A stretch of 64,000 nucleotides of DNA from Hypericibacter sp963696655 (GTDB lineage Bacteria > Pseudomonadota > Alphaproteobacteria > Dongiales > Dongiaceae), in assembly GCA_963696655.1 (NCBI GenBank), contig CAVOLB010000123.1:1-64000 (forward strand). The letters run 5' to 3'. Each line of letters opens with the position of its first letter. The first letter of the stretch is position 1. Position numbers and translations under genes: made by a program. Shown in pieces: positions 1 through 8,310 of this stretch. Below the pieces are notes generated by a model. It had not been told where the DNA came from. It made no database searches and saw nothing but the letters and a program-made list of their open reading frames with translations.

Positions 1-218
1 AGGGCCGGCAGGCCCAGGGCTTCGGTATAGCCCAGCGCCTCCTGGTCGAGCGCGCGGTGCGCGGCCTCGATCACCGCCTGCGGCGCGCCGGTTCCGGGCT
101 GCCCGACTTCAAGATGCAGGACGTCATGGCCCGCCGCGGCGCGCTCGTTGGCATGGCGCAGCACCTCCATCGCAATGAAGGGCGGCACCTTCCCGCGCCG
201 TGCGATCTTGAGCGCCAT
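1..218 (-). CDS. Class I/II PLP-dependent aminotransferase (N-terminal fragment, runs off window)
   Basis: The reading frame opens with ATG at 218 and leaves the window at base 1, so only about 72 residues are visible. They begin MALKIARRGKVPPFIAMEV and continue through LHLEVGQPGTGAP to ALGYTEALGLPA, the N-terminal signature of aspartate/alanine-type fold-I aminotransferases (the LEVGQP strand and the Y-x-x-x-x-G-x-x-x-L helix). The PLP-binding lysine lies outside the window, so substrate cannot be judged. It starts 8 bp after the stop of the gamma-glutamyltransferase-like gene and is probably co-transcribed with it. Confidence 0.75.
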   Translation of the reverse strand, partial: MALKIARRGKVPPFIAMEVLRHANERAAAGHDVLHLEVGQPGTGAPQAVIEAAHRALDQEALGYTEALGLPA

Positions 219-226
219 CGTCGCCG

Positions 227-1879
227 CTACTTGTCGGTTTGGACCACGGCCAGGCCGAACGCGCGCGGATCGGCGTCGGCACTGCAACTGGACGAATCGC
301 GCTGGAGCGATTTCGGACACCAGATCGCATTGACCCGGCCGATGGAGTTGATCTGCTGGATCTGATGGCCGCGCTGGGTCAGCGAGCTCTCGCTCTGCGA
401 ACGGTCGAGGCTCTCGGTATAGACGAGGTCCGGCGAGCCGTTGTGATGGAAGCGGGGCGCGGCCTCCGCGTCCGCGAGCGACTGCTTGGCCTCGGCCACC
501 CGCACGAACACCTGCGCCAATGCGGTGGCGGCGGTCTCGCCCCCCGAGGCTGCGCCGGCGAAGAAGAACTCGCCGGTGGACTTGTTGGCCAGCAGAACCG
601 GCCCAAGGGCCCGATAGCCGGCGCCGCGATCGTTGGGCGCCGGCGCCAGCAGGATGCCGGTCCCGGGCGCCATCCGGCCCGCCCCGAAGAGATTGTTCAT
701 CGTCACGTTGCAGGCGACCGCATTGCCGTCGGCATCGGCGGTGACGAAGCCGCTCGCCCAGGGATTCTCCGGGACCGCGACGAAGGGATTGGCCGGCGTC
801 GCATGGCCCTTGTCATATCCCTTCATCAACATCTTGGCGTAATCCTCGGTGACGAGGGTCGCCGGGTCGACCTTGCTGCTGCCGTCCGGCTCCATCCAGC
901 TCGTCCGGTTGACGAAGGCCCGTTCCGAGGCCTCGGCCACCAGATGCGGCCGCTCGCTTTCGGGCGTGTCGGCATAGTCCTGAACGTCGATCATCATTTC
1001 GACCAATTGTCCGAAGACAACACCGCCGGCAGCCGGCGGCTGCGACAGATAGATCGTGTGGTTGCCGAATGGCACCTCGAGGGCAGGCTTGAATTCCGGC
1101 TTGGCATTGCGCAGCGCCTCGATGGTCAAGGGCGCGCCCAGCCTTTGCGCGGCATCGGTGAGAGTATGAGCCAGCGTCCCGGTATAGAACTCGCCCGCGC
1201 CCTTGATGCGCAACTGGGTCAACACGCCGCCCAGCAACTCCTGGCGCAAGGGCTCGCCCTCCTGCAGCGGCGTTCCGTCCGGATGCAGGAAGATCCGCGC
1301 CATTTCGTCGTCTTCGCTCAGTCTTGCGCCGGCGGTGACCAGTTCGCGCGCCAGCGCCCGGCTGGTGGGCGTGCCGAGCCGCGCCATCTGCTCGGCCGGC
1401 CCCAGCAGCTGCTCCCAGCGAAGTTTGCCATAACGCGCCTGCAGGGCCGCCATGCCGCGCACCGCGAGCGGTACCGCCACGCGACCGTCGGGTGCCGCGC
1501 GCGGCAGGAAGTCCAGAACCTCGGTGGTCTTCTTGTCGGCATCATGGACGATGCAGACCCCGCCCCCGCCCAGGGCGGCGGTGGAAGGCATGGTCACGGC
1601 CAGTGCAAAATAGAGGGCGACGGCGGCATCGGCGGCGCTGCCGCCGGCGGAAAGCACGTCGCGGGCCACCACCGCCGCGCGTGGCTCGTCGGCCACCGCC
1701 GCACCGGCGAAGCCGCTGACGCTCCCGATCATTCCGGGCGGCTTCTCGGGCTCGCAGGCGGCGAGCAGCAGCAGGGCGGCCACGCCGACAAGCGCGCTTC
1801 CGGCGCGAATCAGGACCCATTGCCGCACGCCCCGGCGGTTCCCATTTCTCAGTGCGTCGGATAAGGTCATGCGCATCAT
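227..1879 (-). CDS. Gamma-glutamyltransferase-family lipoprotein lacking the catalytic threonine
   Basis: A 550-residue protein of the gamma-glutamyltransferase (Ntn-hydrolase) family. The N-terminus has a hydrophobic stretch ending in the lipobox LLAAC, so it is probably a lipoprotein. The body carries family landmarks such as LGGGGVCIV, ADADGNAVACNVTMN and FGAGRMAPGTGILL. In active GGTs the sequence before DxxGNAV is TTHxS, whose first Thr is both the self-cleavage site and the nucleophile. Here the aligned residues are A-S-G-F-V (Ala codon at 755-757), so autoprocessing and transfer activity are doubtful. An AGGA ribosome-binding site lies 6 nt before the ATG at 1879. This start overlaps the divergent protease gene, so a downstream GTG at 1828 is an alternative. 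Confidence 0.8.
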   Translation of the reverse strand: MMRMTLSDALRNGNRRGVRQWVLIRAGSALVGVAALLLLAACEPEKPPGMIGSVSGFAGAAVADEPRAAVVARDVLSAGGSAADAAVALYFALAVTMPSTAALGGGGVCIVHDADKKTTEVLDFLPRAAPDGRVAVPLAVRGMAALQARYGKLRWEQLLGPAEQMARLGTPTSRALARELVTAGARLSEDDEMARIFLHPDGTPLQEGEPLRQELLGGVLTQLRIKGAGEFYTGTLAHTLTDAAQRLGAPLTIEALRNAKPEFKPALEVPFGNHTIYLSQPPAAGGVVFGQLVEMMIDVQDYADTPESERPHLVAEASERAFVNRTSWMEPDGSSKVDPATLVTEDYAKMLMKGYDKGHATPANPFVAVPENPWASGFVTADADGNAVACNVTMNNLFGAGRMAPGTGILLAPAPNDRGAGYRALGPVLLANKSTGEFFFAGAASGGETAATALAQVFVRVAEAKQSLADAEAAPRFHHNGSPDLVYTESLDRSQSESSLTQRGHQIQQINSIGRVNAIWCPKSLQRDSSSCSADADPRAFGLAVVQTDK

Positions 1880-3224
1880 GCGGTTCCTGAGATCCTTGGT
1901 GACGTTGGTCGCAGCCTGGTTTGCGTTCGCGCCGTCAATAGCCGTCGCCGCGAATGGTCCCAGCCTGATCCGCGACGCCGAGATCGAAGCTTACCTGCGC
2001 GATTACACCACGCCAATCTTTGTAGCGGCCGGGTTGGACCCGGCCTCGGTCCATATCTATATCGTGAACGACCCGCGCATCAACGCGTTCGTCGCCGGCG
2101 GGATGAATCTCTTCCTCCATACCGGGCTTCTGGTGCGCGCGCAGACCGCCAATCAGGTGATCGGCGTGATCGCGCACGAAACCGGCCACATCGCCGGCGG
2201 CCACCTGGTCCGCTCCAAGGACGTCCAGCGCGCCGCCACGATCGAATCGATCATTGCGATGGTGCTCGGGATCGGCGCCGGCATCGCCTCCGGCCAGCCG
2301 GGCGCCGCCGGCGCCGGCGTCATGGTGGGGCCCGGCATCGCCACGACACAATTGCTGAAATACACCAGGACGCAAGAGGCGTCGGCCGATTCGGCCGGGC
2401 TCGGCTTCCTCGAAGCCACGGGCCAATCGGCGCGCGGCATGTACGAGATGTTCGACACCCTGCAGAAGGACGCCGTGCTGACGGGCTTCGCGGACGAAAA
2501 TCCATTCCTGCAAACCCACCCCATGACGCAGCAGCGCATGGATCACATCCAGCAGTTCATGGCGTCGTCGCCCTTTACGAACGCGCCCCTGAACCCTCAG
2601 TTCGAGGAAGACCAGCGCCGCATTCGCGCCAAGATCGTGGCCTTCATGAACCCGCTCGGCGACATCATGAAGGCCTATCCCGAGAACGACACCAGCTTCG
2701 CCGCGCGTTATGCGCGCGCCATCGCCTGGTACCGCGCCGCCGATCTCGCCAAGGCCACCCCGGCCGTGGACCAGTTGATCCTGGAAGAGCCCGACAATCC
2801 CTATCTGAAGGAGCTGAAGGGCCAGATGCTGTTCGAGAACGGCCATACGGCGGAGTCCGTCGAGGCCTATCGACAGGCGGTCAAGCTGGCGCCGGATTCG
2901 CCGCTGCTCCGCATCGGGCTGGCCCAGAGCCTGGTCGAGACCAACGACGCCACCGCCAATGGCGAAGCGATCCAGCATCTCGAGGTCGCCACCGGTCTCG
3001 AGCCCGCCAACATCCAGGGCTGGCGGCTCCTGACAGTGGCCTATGGGCGCAACGACCAGTTGCCGATGGTGGCGCTGGCTCAGGCCGAAATCGCCATGCT
3101 TCAGGGGCAGGACAAGAAGGCGAAGGAGTATGCGCGCCGCGCCCAGGACGGGCTGCCGCCGGGCTCGCCGGGCGCGCTGCGCGCCGAGGACATCCTGTTC
3201 CAGGTGAGCCAGGATCAGGACTGA
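1869..3224 (+). CDS. Periplasmic M48-family zinc metalloprotease with C-terminal TPRs (BepA-like)
   Basis: A 451-residue protein with an N-terminal signal peptide ending near AVAA. The catalytic motif HETGH is at residues 103-107 and a downstream EASADSAG supplies the third zinc ligand, defining an M48 (gluzincin) protease. The C-terminal third has repeated helical pairs (LKGQMLFENGHTAESVEAYR and following) typical of TPRs. This layout matches BepA/YfgC-type proteases, which maintain outer-membrane protein assembly in the periplasm. A second in-frame ATG at 1878 would give a cleaner signal peptide. The 5' end overlaps head-to-head with the GGT-like gene. Confidence 0.88.
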   Translation: MRIMRFLRSLVTLVAAWFAFAPSIAVAANGPSLIRDAEIEAYLRDYTTPIFVAAGLDPASVHIYIVNDPRINAFVAGGMNLFLHTGLLVRAQTANQVIGVIAHETGHIAGGHLVRSKDVQRAATIESIIAMVLGIGAGIASGQPGAAGAGVMVGPGIATTQLLKYTRTQEASADSAGLGFLEATGQSARGMYEMFDTLQKDAVLTGFADENPFLQTHPMTQQRMDHIQQFMASSPFTNAPLNPQFEEDQRRIRAKIVAFMNPLGDIMKAYPENDTSFAARYARAIAWYRAADLAKATPAVDQLILEEPDNPYLKELKGQMLFENGHTAESVEAYRQAVKLAPDSPLLRIGLAQSLVETNDATANGEAIQHLEVATGLEPANIQGWRLLTVAYGRNDQLPMVALAQAEIAMLQGQDKKAKEYARRAQDGLPPGSPGALRAEDILFQVSQDQD

Positions 3225-3340
3225 TGCGGCCCTCTCGACCGTGATCCCGCCCCAGCGCTTCGGGGTTGCGCTGGCGAGGCCGACCCGCCGATAATCCGGC
3301 GCCTCCCGCCCCCATCCGCCCCGATTGGAGTCCGTTTCCG

Positions 3341-4093
3341 ATGCGTTTGATTGGATTGGCCGCCGTCTCCGCCCTGATCGGCGCCGCCGCGGCGCTCGCC
3401 GTCGTGATGGCGCTTGGCCATCCGGGCGCCCCGAAACCCGACGACGCGGCGCTGCGCCAGATCGTGCGCGACACCCTGACCAACGAGCCTCAGCTGGTCG
3501 TGGGCGCGTTGCAGGCCCTCGACCAGCAGCGCCAGAACGCCAGCGACGGCGCCCGCATGGCGGCGGTGGCGGCCAACAAGGACGCGATCTATGCCGACCC
3601 GAACAGCCCCAGCATCGGACCGGCCAATGCCAGCGTGACGATCGTCGAGTTCTTCGATTATCGCTGCCCCTATTGCAAGCGCGTGGCGCCGGACATCGCC
3701 AGCCTGCTGGCGAGCGATTCGGATCTGCGCATCGTCTATAAGGAATTCCCGATCCTGGGGCCGGAATCGCTGGTCGCCTCCAAGGCGGCGCTCGCGGCCC
3801 AGAAGCAGGGCAAATATCGCGAGATGCATGAGGCGCTGATCGCCCAGAAGGGCGAGCTGACCGACGACGAGATCCTGTCGCTGGCGCAAGGGGCCGGGCT
3901 CGATGTCGAGCGGCTCAAGGCCGACATGGAGGATCCCGCCATCATGGAGCAGCTGAAACAGGTCCATGAGCTGGCGCAGGCGCTCAATATCGACGGGACG
4001 CCGGCCTTCTTCTTCGGTGCCCATTTCGTCGGCGGCGCGATCTCGATCGACCAGATGAAGCAGCTGATTCAGCAGGCCCGCCAGCCGAGCTGA
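3341..4093 (+). CDS. DsbA/BdbD-like thiol-disulfide oxidoreductase
   Basis: A 250-residue exported protein. The start at 3341 was chosen because MRLIGLAAVSAL opens a clean signal/anchor segment and a TTGGAG sequence lies 9 nt upstream; longer frames to 3266 are unlikely. After a helical N-terminal extension, a thioredoxin-fold domain shows FFDYRCPYCKR (the CxxC redox site) and a GTPAFFF segment containing the cis-proline. The inserted helical region is that of DsbA. It likely forms or isomerises disulfides in periplasmic proteins and follows the M48 protease gene in the same orientation after 116 bp. Confidence 0.88.
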   Translation: MRLIGLAAVSALIGAAAALAVVMALGHPGAPKPDDAALRQIVRDTLTNEPQLVVGALQALDQQRQNASDGARMAAVAANKDAIYADPNSPSIGPANASVTIVEFFDYRCPYCKRVAPDIASLLASDSDLRIVYKEFPILGPESLVASKAALAAQKQGKYREMHEALIAQKGELTDDEILSLAQGAGLDVERLKADMEDPAIMEQLKQVHELAQALNIDGTPAFFFGAHFVGGAISIDQMKQLIQQARQPS

Positions 4094-4196
4094 GCCCGAC
4101 GCCGCCGCCCCCTGGTTGCATGATCCCGGTCATCCTCCTAGCCTGCGCGGGCGAAGCCGGCAGGAACGATCCGGCATCACGCCAGGGAGGATTTTC

Positions 4197-4958
4197 ATGA
4201 GAAATCTCGAAGGCCGTTCGGCCATCGTCACCGGCAGCTCGCGCGGGATCGGCCGGGCGATCGCGCTGCGCTTCGCCGCGGACGGTGCCAAGGTCTGCGT
4301 CAACTGCGTCTCCACGGTGGACAAGGCCGAGGCGGTGGCCGCCGAGATCCGGCAAGCCGGCGGCGAGGCGATCGTGGTGCCGGCCGACGTCTCGAAGCGC
4401 GCGGAGGCCGAGACGCTGGTGGCGGCGACCGCCAAGGCCTTCGGCAAGGTCGACATCCTGGTCTCGAACGCCGGCATCGTCATCGACCGGCCGTTCGTGG
4501 AGAGCACCGACGAGGACTGGACCCGCGCCATCGAGAGCAATCTTCATGGTTTCTTCAACGTCGCCCGCGCGGTGCTGCCCCATATGATCGAGCGCAAGCA
4601 TGGCAGGCTGATCGCGACCGGCTCCTGCATCACCGAGATCGCCGATTTCGGCGGCAATAAATACTCCGTCTGCACCGCCTCCAAGGGCGGCATCACCGCG
4701 ATGATGCGGCCGATCGCGGCCGAGGTCGCGCGCCACGGGGTGACCGTGAACGCCGTGTCGCCCGGCTATATCGCGACCGAGATGCTGGGCGAGATCGACG
4801 CCGCCGGGCTCGAGGCCGCGCTGACCCTGGTGCCGATGCGCCGCTACGGCAAGCCAGAGGAAATCGCCGCCGCCATGGCGTTCCTCGCCTCGGAGGATGC
4901 CGCCTATATCACCGGCCAGGTCATCCGGGTGAATGGCGGTATGTCGATGGGCGGCTAA
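4197..4958 (+). CDS. Short-chain dehydrogenase/reductase (FabG-like) with displaced catalytic Tyr
   Basis: A 253-residue SDR preceded by a GGGAGG ribosome-binding site. The cofactor motif is TGSSRGIGR and the NAG motif is SNAGIV; the C-terminus ITGQVIRVNGGMSMGG is typical of FabG/glucose-dehydrogenase relatives. The catalytic region reads GSCITEIADFGGNKYSVCTASKGG. Tyr is 13 residues after Ser as usual, but the Lys is 7 residues after it instead of 4, and the YxxxK register (C-T-A-S-K) has Cys at the Tyr position. It probably reduces or oxidises a carbonyl/hydroxyl group, but the substrate is unknown and the altered tetrad makes activity uncertain. Confidence 0.85.
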   Translation: MRNLEGRSAIVTGSSRGIGRAIALRFAADGAKVCVNCVSTVDKAEAVAAEIRQAGGEAIVVPADVSKRAEAETLVAATAKAFGKVDILVSNAGIVIDRPFVESTDEDWTRAIESNLHGFFNVARAVLPHMIERKHGRLIATGSCITEIADFGGNKYSVCTASKGGITAMMRPIAAEVARHGVTVNAVSPGYIATEMLGEIDAAGLEAALTLVPMRRYGKPEEIAAAMAFLASEDAAYITGQVIRVNGGMSMGG

Positions 4959-5045
4959 GGGGACTCGGGGGGCAGGAGACGGACCGGATCGGTTTCGCGG
5001 GCTTCGGGGCCTGGCCACGCGCCCAGCCCTGAAAAAGCCCGATTT

Positions 5046-5061
5046 CCCAGCGAAGGCTGGG
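5046..5061. terminator. Short hairpin after the SDR gene
   Basis: CCCAGC, loop GAAG, GCTGGG forms a perfect 6-bp stem 88 bp after the SDR stop. There is no clear T-run. It could terminate or punctuate transcription before the aroQ promoter. Confidence 0.35.
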
Positions 5062-5086
5062 GGTTAAGGCGGCTTCCGGCGCGAAG

Positions 5087-5114
5087 TTGCGCCATCCCTG
5101 CCCCATGCTATAAG
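5087..5114 (+). promoter_or_regulatory. Candidate sigma-70-type promoter for aroQ-accB-accC
   Basis: TTGCGC at 5087-5092 and TATAAG at 5109-5114 are separated by 16 bp and lie 39 bp before the aroQ start. This is the only good promoter-like pair in the 194-bp gap between the SDR gene and aroQ, and it fits a three-gene aroQ-accB-accC operon. Confidence 0.45.
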
Positions 5115-5152
5115 GGCTCATTCAACCGTTAGATTCGCGGAAATCCATCCCC

Positions 5153-5611
5153 TTGGCCAAAACCCCGACCGTCCTGATTCTGAACGGGCCCAACCTCAAC
5201 CTCCTCGGCGAGCGCGAGCCGACCATCTATGGCCGGACGAAACTTGCCGACATCGAGAAGAGCTGCAAGAAGCGGGCGAAGGAACTGGGTTTGGCGGTCG
5301 ATTTCCGCCAGTCCAACCATGAGGGCGAGCTGGTCGATTGGATCCAGGCGGCGCGGCGCAGCCACGCCGCGATCATCATCAACCCGGCCGCCTACACCCA
5401 CACCTCGGTGGCGCTGCTCGACGCCCTGACGGCGACGGACCTGCCGATCATCGAGGTCCATCTCTCCAACATTCACCGTCGCGAGCGATTCCGGCATCAT
5501 TCCTATGTGAGCCTCGCCGCGACCGGCGTCATCTGCGGCTTGGGCGCGCAAGGCTATCTGCTGGCGCTCGACGCGATGGCCACAACGCTCAGGACCCAGG
5601 AAGAAACGTAA
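5153..5611 (+). CDS. aroQ: Type II 3-dehydroquinate dehydratase
   Basis: A 152-residue protein catalysing the third shikimate-pathway step (3-dehydroquinate to 3-dehydroshikimate). The N-terminus has ILNGPNLNLLGEREP, the lid region GRTKLADIE follows, then NHEGELVDWI, INPAAYTHTSVALLDAL and IEVHLSNIHRRERFRHHS. These include the active-site Arg/Tyr loop, the Asn and the His of AroQ dodecamers. No ATG is available, so the start is the TTG at 5153. The stop codon overlaps the accB ATG (TAATG), so the genes are translationally coupled. The aroQ-accB-accC order is common in alphaproteobacteria. Confidence 0.95.
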   Translation: MAKTPTVLILNGPNLNLLGEREPTIYGRTKLADIEKSCKKRAKELGLAVDFRQSNHEGELVDWIQAARRSHAAIIINPAAYTHTSVALLDALTATDLPIIEVHLSNIHRRERFRHHSYVSLAATGVICGLGAQGYLLALDAMATTLRTQEET

Positions 5612-6051
5612 TGGCGAAGTTCGACGTCGACGAGGCTCTGATCCGCAAGCTGGCCGAATTGCTGCAGCAGACGGGCCTCACCGAGATCGAATATGAGAAC
5701 GGCCCGCAGCGCATCCGCGTGAACAAGCAGATGCTGGCGGCCGCGGCGGCGCCCGCTCCGGCGGCGGCGGCACCGGCGGCGCCGGCACCGGCAATGACCG
5801 CGGCCGACGGCCCGCCCGCCGGCGCCGTCACCTCGCCCATGGTCGGCACCGTCTATCTCTCGGCCGAGCCGGGCGCCAGCCCCTACGTCAAGGTGGGCGA
5901 CCGCGTGACCAAGGGACAGACCCTGCTCATCATCGAAGCCATGAAGGTGATGAATCCGATTCCCGCCACCGACGGCGGCACCGTCCGCGAGATCCTGGTC
6001 GCGGATGGGCGTCCGGTCGAGTATGGCGAAGTGCTGATGGTGATCGATTGA
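5611..6051 (+). CDS. accB: Biotin carboxyl carrier protein of acetyl-CoA carboxylase
   Basis: A 146-residue protein. The N-terminal 45 residues form the AccB dimer/anchor region, followed by an Ala-Pro-rich flexible linker (about residues 46-70) and the C-terminal biotinyl domain. The biotinylation motif EAMKVMN is clear, its Lys being the attachment site, and TSPMVGTVYLSAEPGASP is the conserved thumb region. It carries CO2 from AccC to AccA/AccD in the first committed step of fatty-acid synthesis. It overlaps the aroQ stop by one base and is followed by accC after 37 bp. Confidence 0.97.
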   Translation: MAKFDVDEALIRKLAELLQQTGLTEIEYENGPQRIRVNKQMLAAAAAPAPAAAAPAAPAPAMTAADGPPAGAVTSPMVGTVYLSAEPGASPYVKVGDRVTKGQTLLIIEAMKVMNPIPATDGGTVREILVADGRPVEYGEVLMVID

Positions 6052-6088
6052 GCGACGGGACGGCACGCCAACCGGCTTTGGAGCGGGC

Positions 6089-7432
6089 ATGTTCGAAAAG
6101 GTCCTGATCGCCAATCGCGGCGAGATCGCGCTTCGCATCCATCGCGCCTGCCGCGAGATGGGCATCCGCACCGTCGCGGTCCATTCGACCGCCGATTCCG
6201 ATGCGATGCATGTGCGCCTGGCCGACGAGACGGTCTGCATCGGCCCCCCGCCCTCGCGCCAGAGCTATCTCAACATCCCGGCGATCCTGTCGGCCGCGAC
6301 CATCACCGGCGCCGACGCGATTCATCCCGGCATCGGCTTCCTCTCGGAGAATGCGCAGTTCGCCGGCATGGTGGAAGAGCACGGCTTCACCTTCATCGGA
6401 CCGGCGCCCGAGCATATCCGGCTGATGGGCGACAAGGTCGCGGCCAAGGATGCGGCCCGCTCGCTCAACATCCCCGTGGTGCCGGGCTCCGACGGCGCCG
6501 TCACCAACGACGCCGATGCCATGGATCTGGGCGAACGCATCGGCTATCCGATCCTGGTCAAGGCGGCGGCGGGCGGCGGCGGCAAGGGCATGAAGGTCGC
6601 CAATTCGCGCGCCGAGATGAGCGAGGCCTTGAGCCTGGCCCGCTCCGAGGCCAAGGCCAATTTCGGCAACGATGCGGTCTATATCGAGAAGTATCTCGAC
6701 CATCCGCGCCATATCGAGATCCAGATCCTGGCCGACGCGCATGGCAATGTCGTGCATCTGGGCGAGCGCGACTGCTCGCTGCAGCGCCGTCACCAGAAGG
6801 TGCTCGAGGAGGCACCCTCGCCGGCCCTCAACGCCGCGCAGCGCCAGAAGGTCGGCGAGATCGCGACCTCCGCGATGCGCCGCCTGGGTTATCGCAGCGC
6901 CGGTACGATCGAGTTCCTGTTCCAGGACGGCGAGTTCTATTTCATCGAGATGAACACCCGCCTCCAGGTCGAGCATCCGGTCACGGAGATGATCACGGGC
7001 ATCGACTTGGTGCGCGAGCAGATCCGGGTCGCGACCGGCGCGCCGCTGAGCTTCCGGCAGGAAGACATCACCTTCACCGGCCACGCGATCGAATGCCGCA
7101 TCAATGCCGAGAATCCCGACACCTTCGCGCCGTCGCCCGGCCGCGTCACCGACTATCATGCGCCGGGCGGACTGGGCGTGCGGGTCGATTCCGCGCTTTA
7201 TAGCGGCTACCGCGTGCCGCAATATTACGACAGCCTGATCGCGAAGCTGATCGTGCATGGCACCAGCCGCAACGAATGCCTGATGCGGCTGCGCCGGGCG
7301 CTCGAGGAGTTCGTGATCGGCGGCATCGATACCAGCATCCCCCTCCATCGCAAGCTGGTGGGGGCGACCGACTTCATCAACGGCGACTACGACATCCGCT
7401 GGCTCGAGAAGTTCGTCGCGCCGAAGGATTGA
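6089..7432 (+). CDS. accC: Biotin carboxylase subunit of acetyl-CoA carboxylase
   Basis: A 447-residue ATP-grasp enzyme, the usual AccC length. The N-terminus FEKVLIANRGEIALRI is diagnostic. The glycine-rich ATP loop KAAAGGGGKGMKV, the metal/ATP-binding EMNTRLQVEHPVTE and the C-terminal domain with AIECRINAE and FAPSPGR are all intact. It carboxylates the biotin of AccB using bicarbonate and ATP in the cytoplasm. It is the last gene of the aroQ-accB-accC cluster; a 218-bp gap with a dispersed repeat separates it from aat. Confidence 0.98.
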   Translation: MFEKVLIANRGEIALRIHRACREMGIRTVAVHSTADSDAMHVRLADETVCIGPPPSRQSYLNIPAILSAATITGADAIHPGIGFLSENAQFAGMVEEHGFTFIGPAPEHIRLMGDKVAAKDAARSLNIPVVPGSDGAVTNDADAMDLGERIGYPILVKAAAGGGGKGMKVANSRAEMSEALSLARSEAKANFGNDAVYIEKYLDHPRHIEIQILADAHGNVVHLGERDCSLQRRHQKVLEEAPSPALNAAQRQKVGEIATSAMRRLGYRSAGTIEFLFQDGEFYFIEMNTRLQVEHPVTEMITGIDLVREQIRVATGAPLSFRQEDITFTGHAIECRINAENPDTFAPSPGRVTDYHAPGGLGVRVDSALYSGYRVPQYYDSLIAKLIVHGTSRNECLMRLRRALEEFVIGGIDTSIPLHRKLVGATDFINGDYDIRWLEKFVAPKD

Positions 7433-7544
7433 GGCCTGGAATCGCGAATGAGCGATCTGAGCAGAGCCCCGACGATATTCGAGAACTCCAAACCGGCGCC
7501 TCGCGCCCGCCCGGCACAAGATGTCGAAGACCTTCGCGCGGATC

Positions 7545-7581
7545 CTCCCCTCCCCCTACCCCCTCCCGCAAGGGGAGGGGG
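7545..7581. repeat. Intact copy of the dispersed GC-rich intergenic repeat
   Basis: The core reads CTCCCCTCCCCCTACCCCC, then TCCCGCAAGGGGAGGGGG. The second part is a hairpin: CCCTCCC and related C-runs pair with GGGGAGGGGG around CGCAA. The same sequence is split by transposons at 53,990/57,929 and at 58,057/59,251, and related C-rich hairpins occur at 15.1 kb. This copy is uninterrupted and serves as an empty-site reference. It lies in the 218-bp accC-aat gap, where no other feature was seen. Confidence 0.8.
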
Positions 7582-7650
7582 CGTGCGTAACGTGGATCTC
7601 GTTCTGAGCTTTAAAGTAGAGCGAAGCGATCACATCAAGCGAGGCCCTGA

Positions 7651-8310
7651 GTGAGCGGCCGGGAACGCATCACCGCCGACATGCTGCTGCGAGCCTATGC
7701 CTGCGGGGTCTTCCCGATGGCGGAAGGCCGCGAAGATCCCGAGCTGCACTGGATCGACCCGAAGCGCCGCGGTGTGCTGCCGCTCGACCGCTTCCATCTG
7801 CCCCGCCGCCTGGCCCGCACCGTCCGCTCCAACCGCTATGAGGTGCGCTGCGACAGCGCCTTCACCGAGACGGTGATGGCTTGCGCCGAGGCCATGCCCG
7901 GGCGCAGCGAGACCTGGATCAACCAGGACATCCTCCGGCTGATGCGCCAGCTCTTCGAGCTCGGCTATGCGCACAGCGTGGAAACCTGGGATGACGGCAA
8001 GATGGTGGGCGGGCTCTACGGCGTCTCGCTGGGCGGCGCCTTCTTCGGCGAGAGCATGTTCAGCCGCGCGCGCGATGCCAGCAAGGTGGCGCTGGTCCAT
8101 CTGGTGCTGCGCCTGCGGATCGGCGGTTATCGCCTGCTCGACACGCAGTTCGTCACCGAGCATCTGAAGCAGTTCGGCGCCATCGAGATCAGCCGTGCCG
8201 AATATCAGCGCCAGCTCGCCGCCGCCATTCCGGCGCCGACCCGCTTCTACGGCGTGGTGCCGGACTCGCTGGTCTCGGACTTCACGCAGTCCACGACCCA
8301 GATGTCGTAG
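7651..8310 (+). CDS. aat: Leucyl/phenylalanyl-tRNA--protein transferase
   Basis: A 219-residue enzyme that adds Leu or Phe from aminoacyl-tRNA to proteins with N-terminal Arg/Lys, marking them for ClpAP degradation (N-end rule). Family motifs are AYACGVFPMAEGR, LHWIDPKRRGVLPLDRFHLPRRL, TWINQDI, HSVETWDDGKMVGGLYGVSLGGAFFGESMFS and LLDTQFVTEHLKQFGA. The start is GTG at 7651. Its last 64 bp overlap the convergent DUF2155 gene. Confidence 0.95.
   Translation: MSGRERITADMLLRAYACGVFPMAEGREDPELHWIDPKRRGVLPLDRFHLPRRLARTVRSNRYEVRCDSAFTETVMACAEAMPGRSETWINQDILRLMRQLFELGYAHSVETWDDGKMVGGLYGVSLGGAFFGESMFSRARDASKVALVHLVLRLRIGGYRLLDTQFVTEHLKQFGAIEISRAEYQRQLAAAIPAPTRFYGVVPDSLVSDFTQSTTQMS

Noticed and set aside
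239..1864. 541-residue plus-strand frame opposite the GGT-like gene
   Set aside because: No domain, repetitive Arg/Gly composition; shadow of a clear minus-strand family member.
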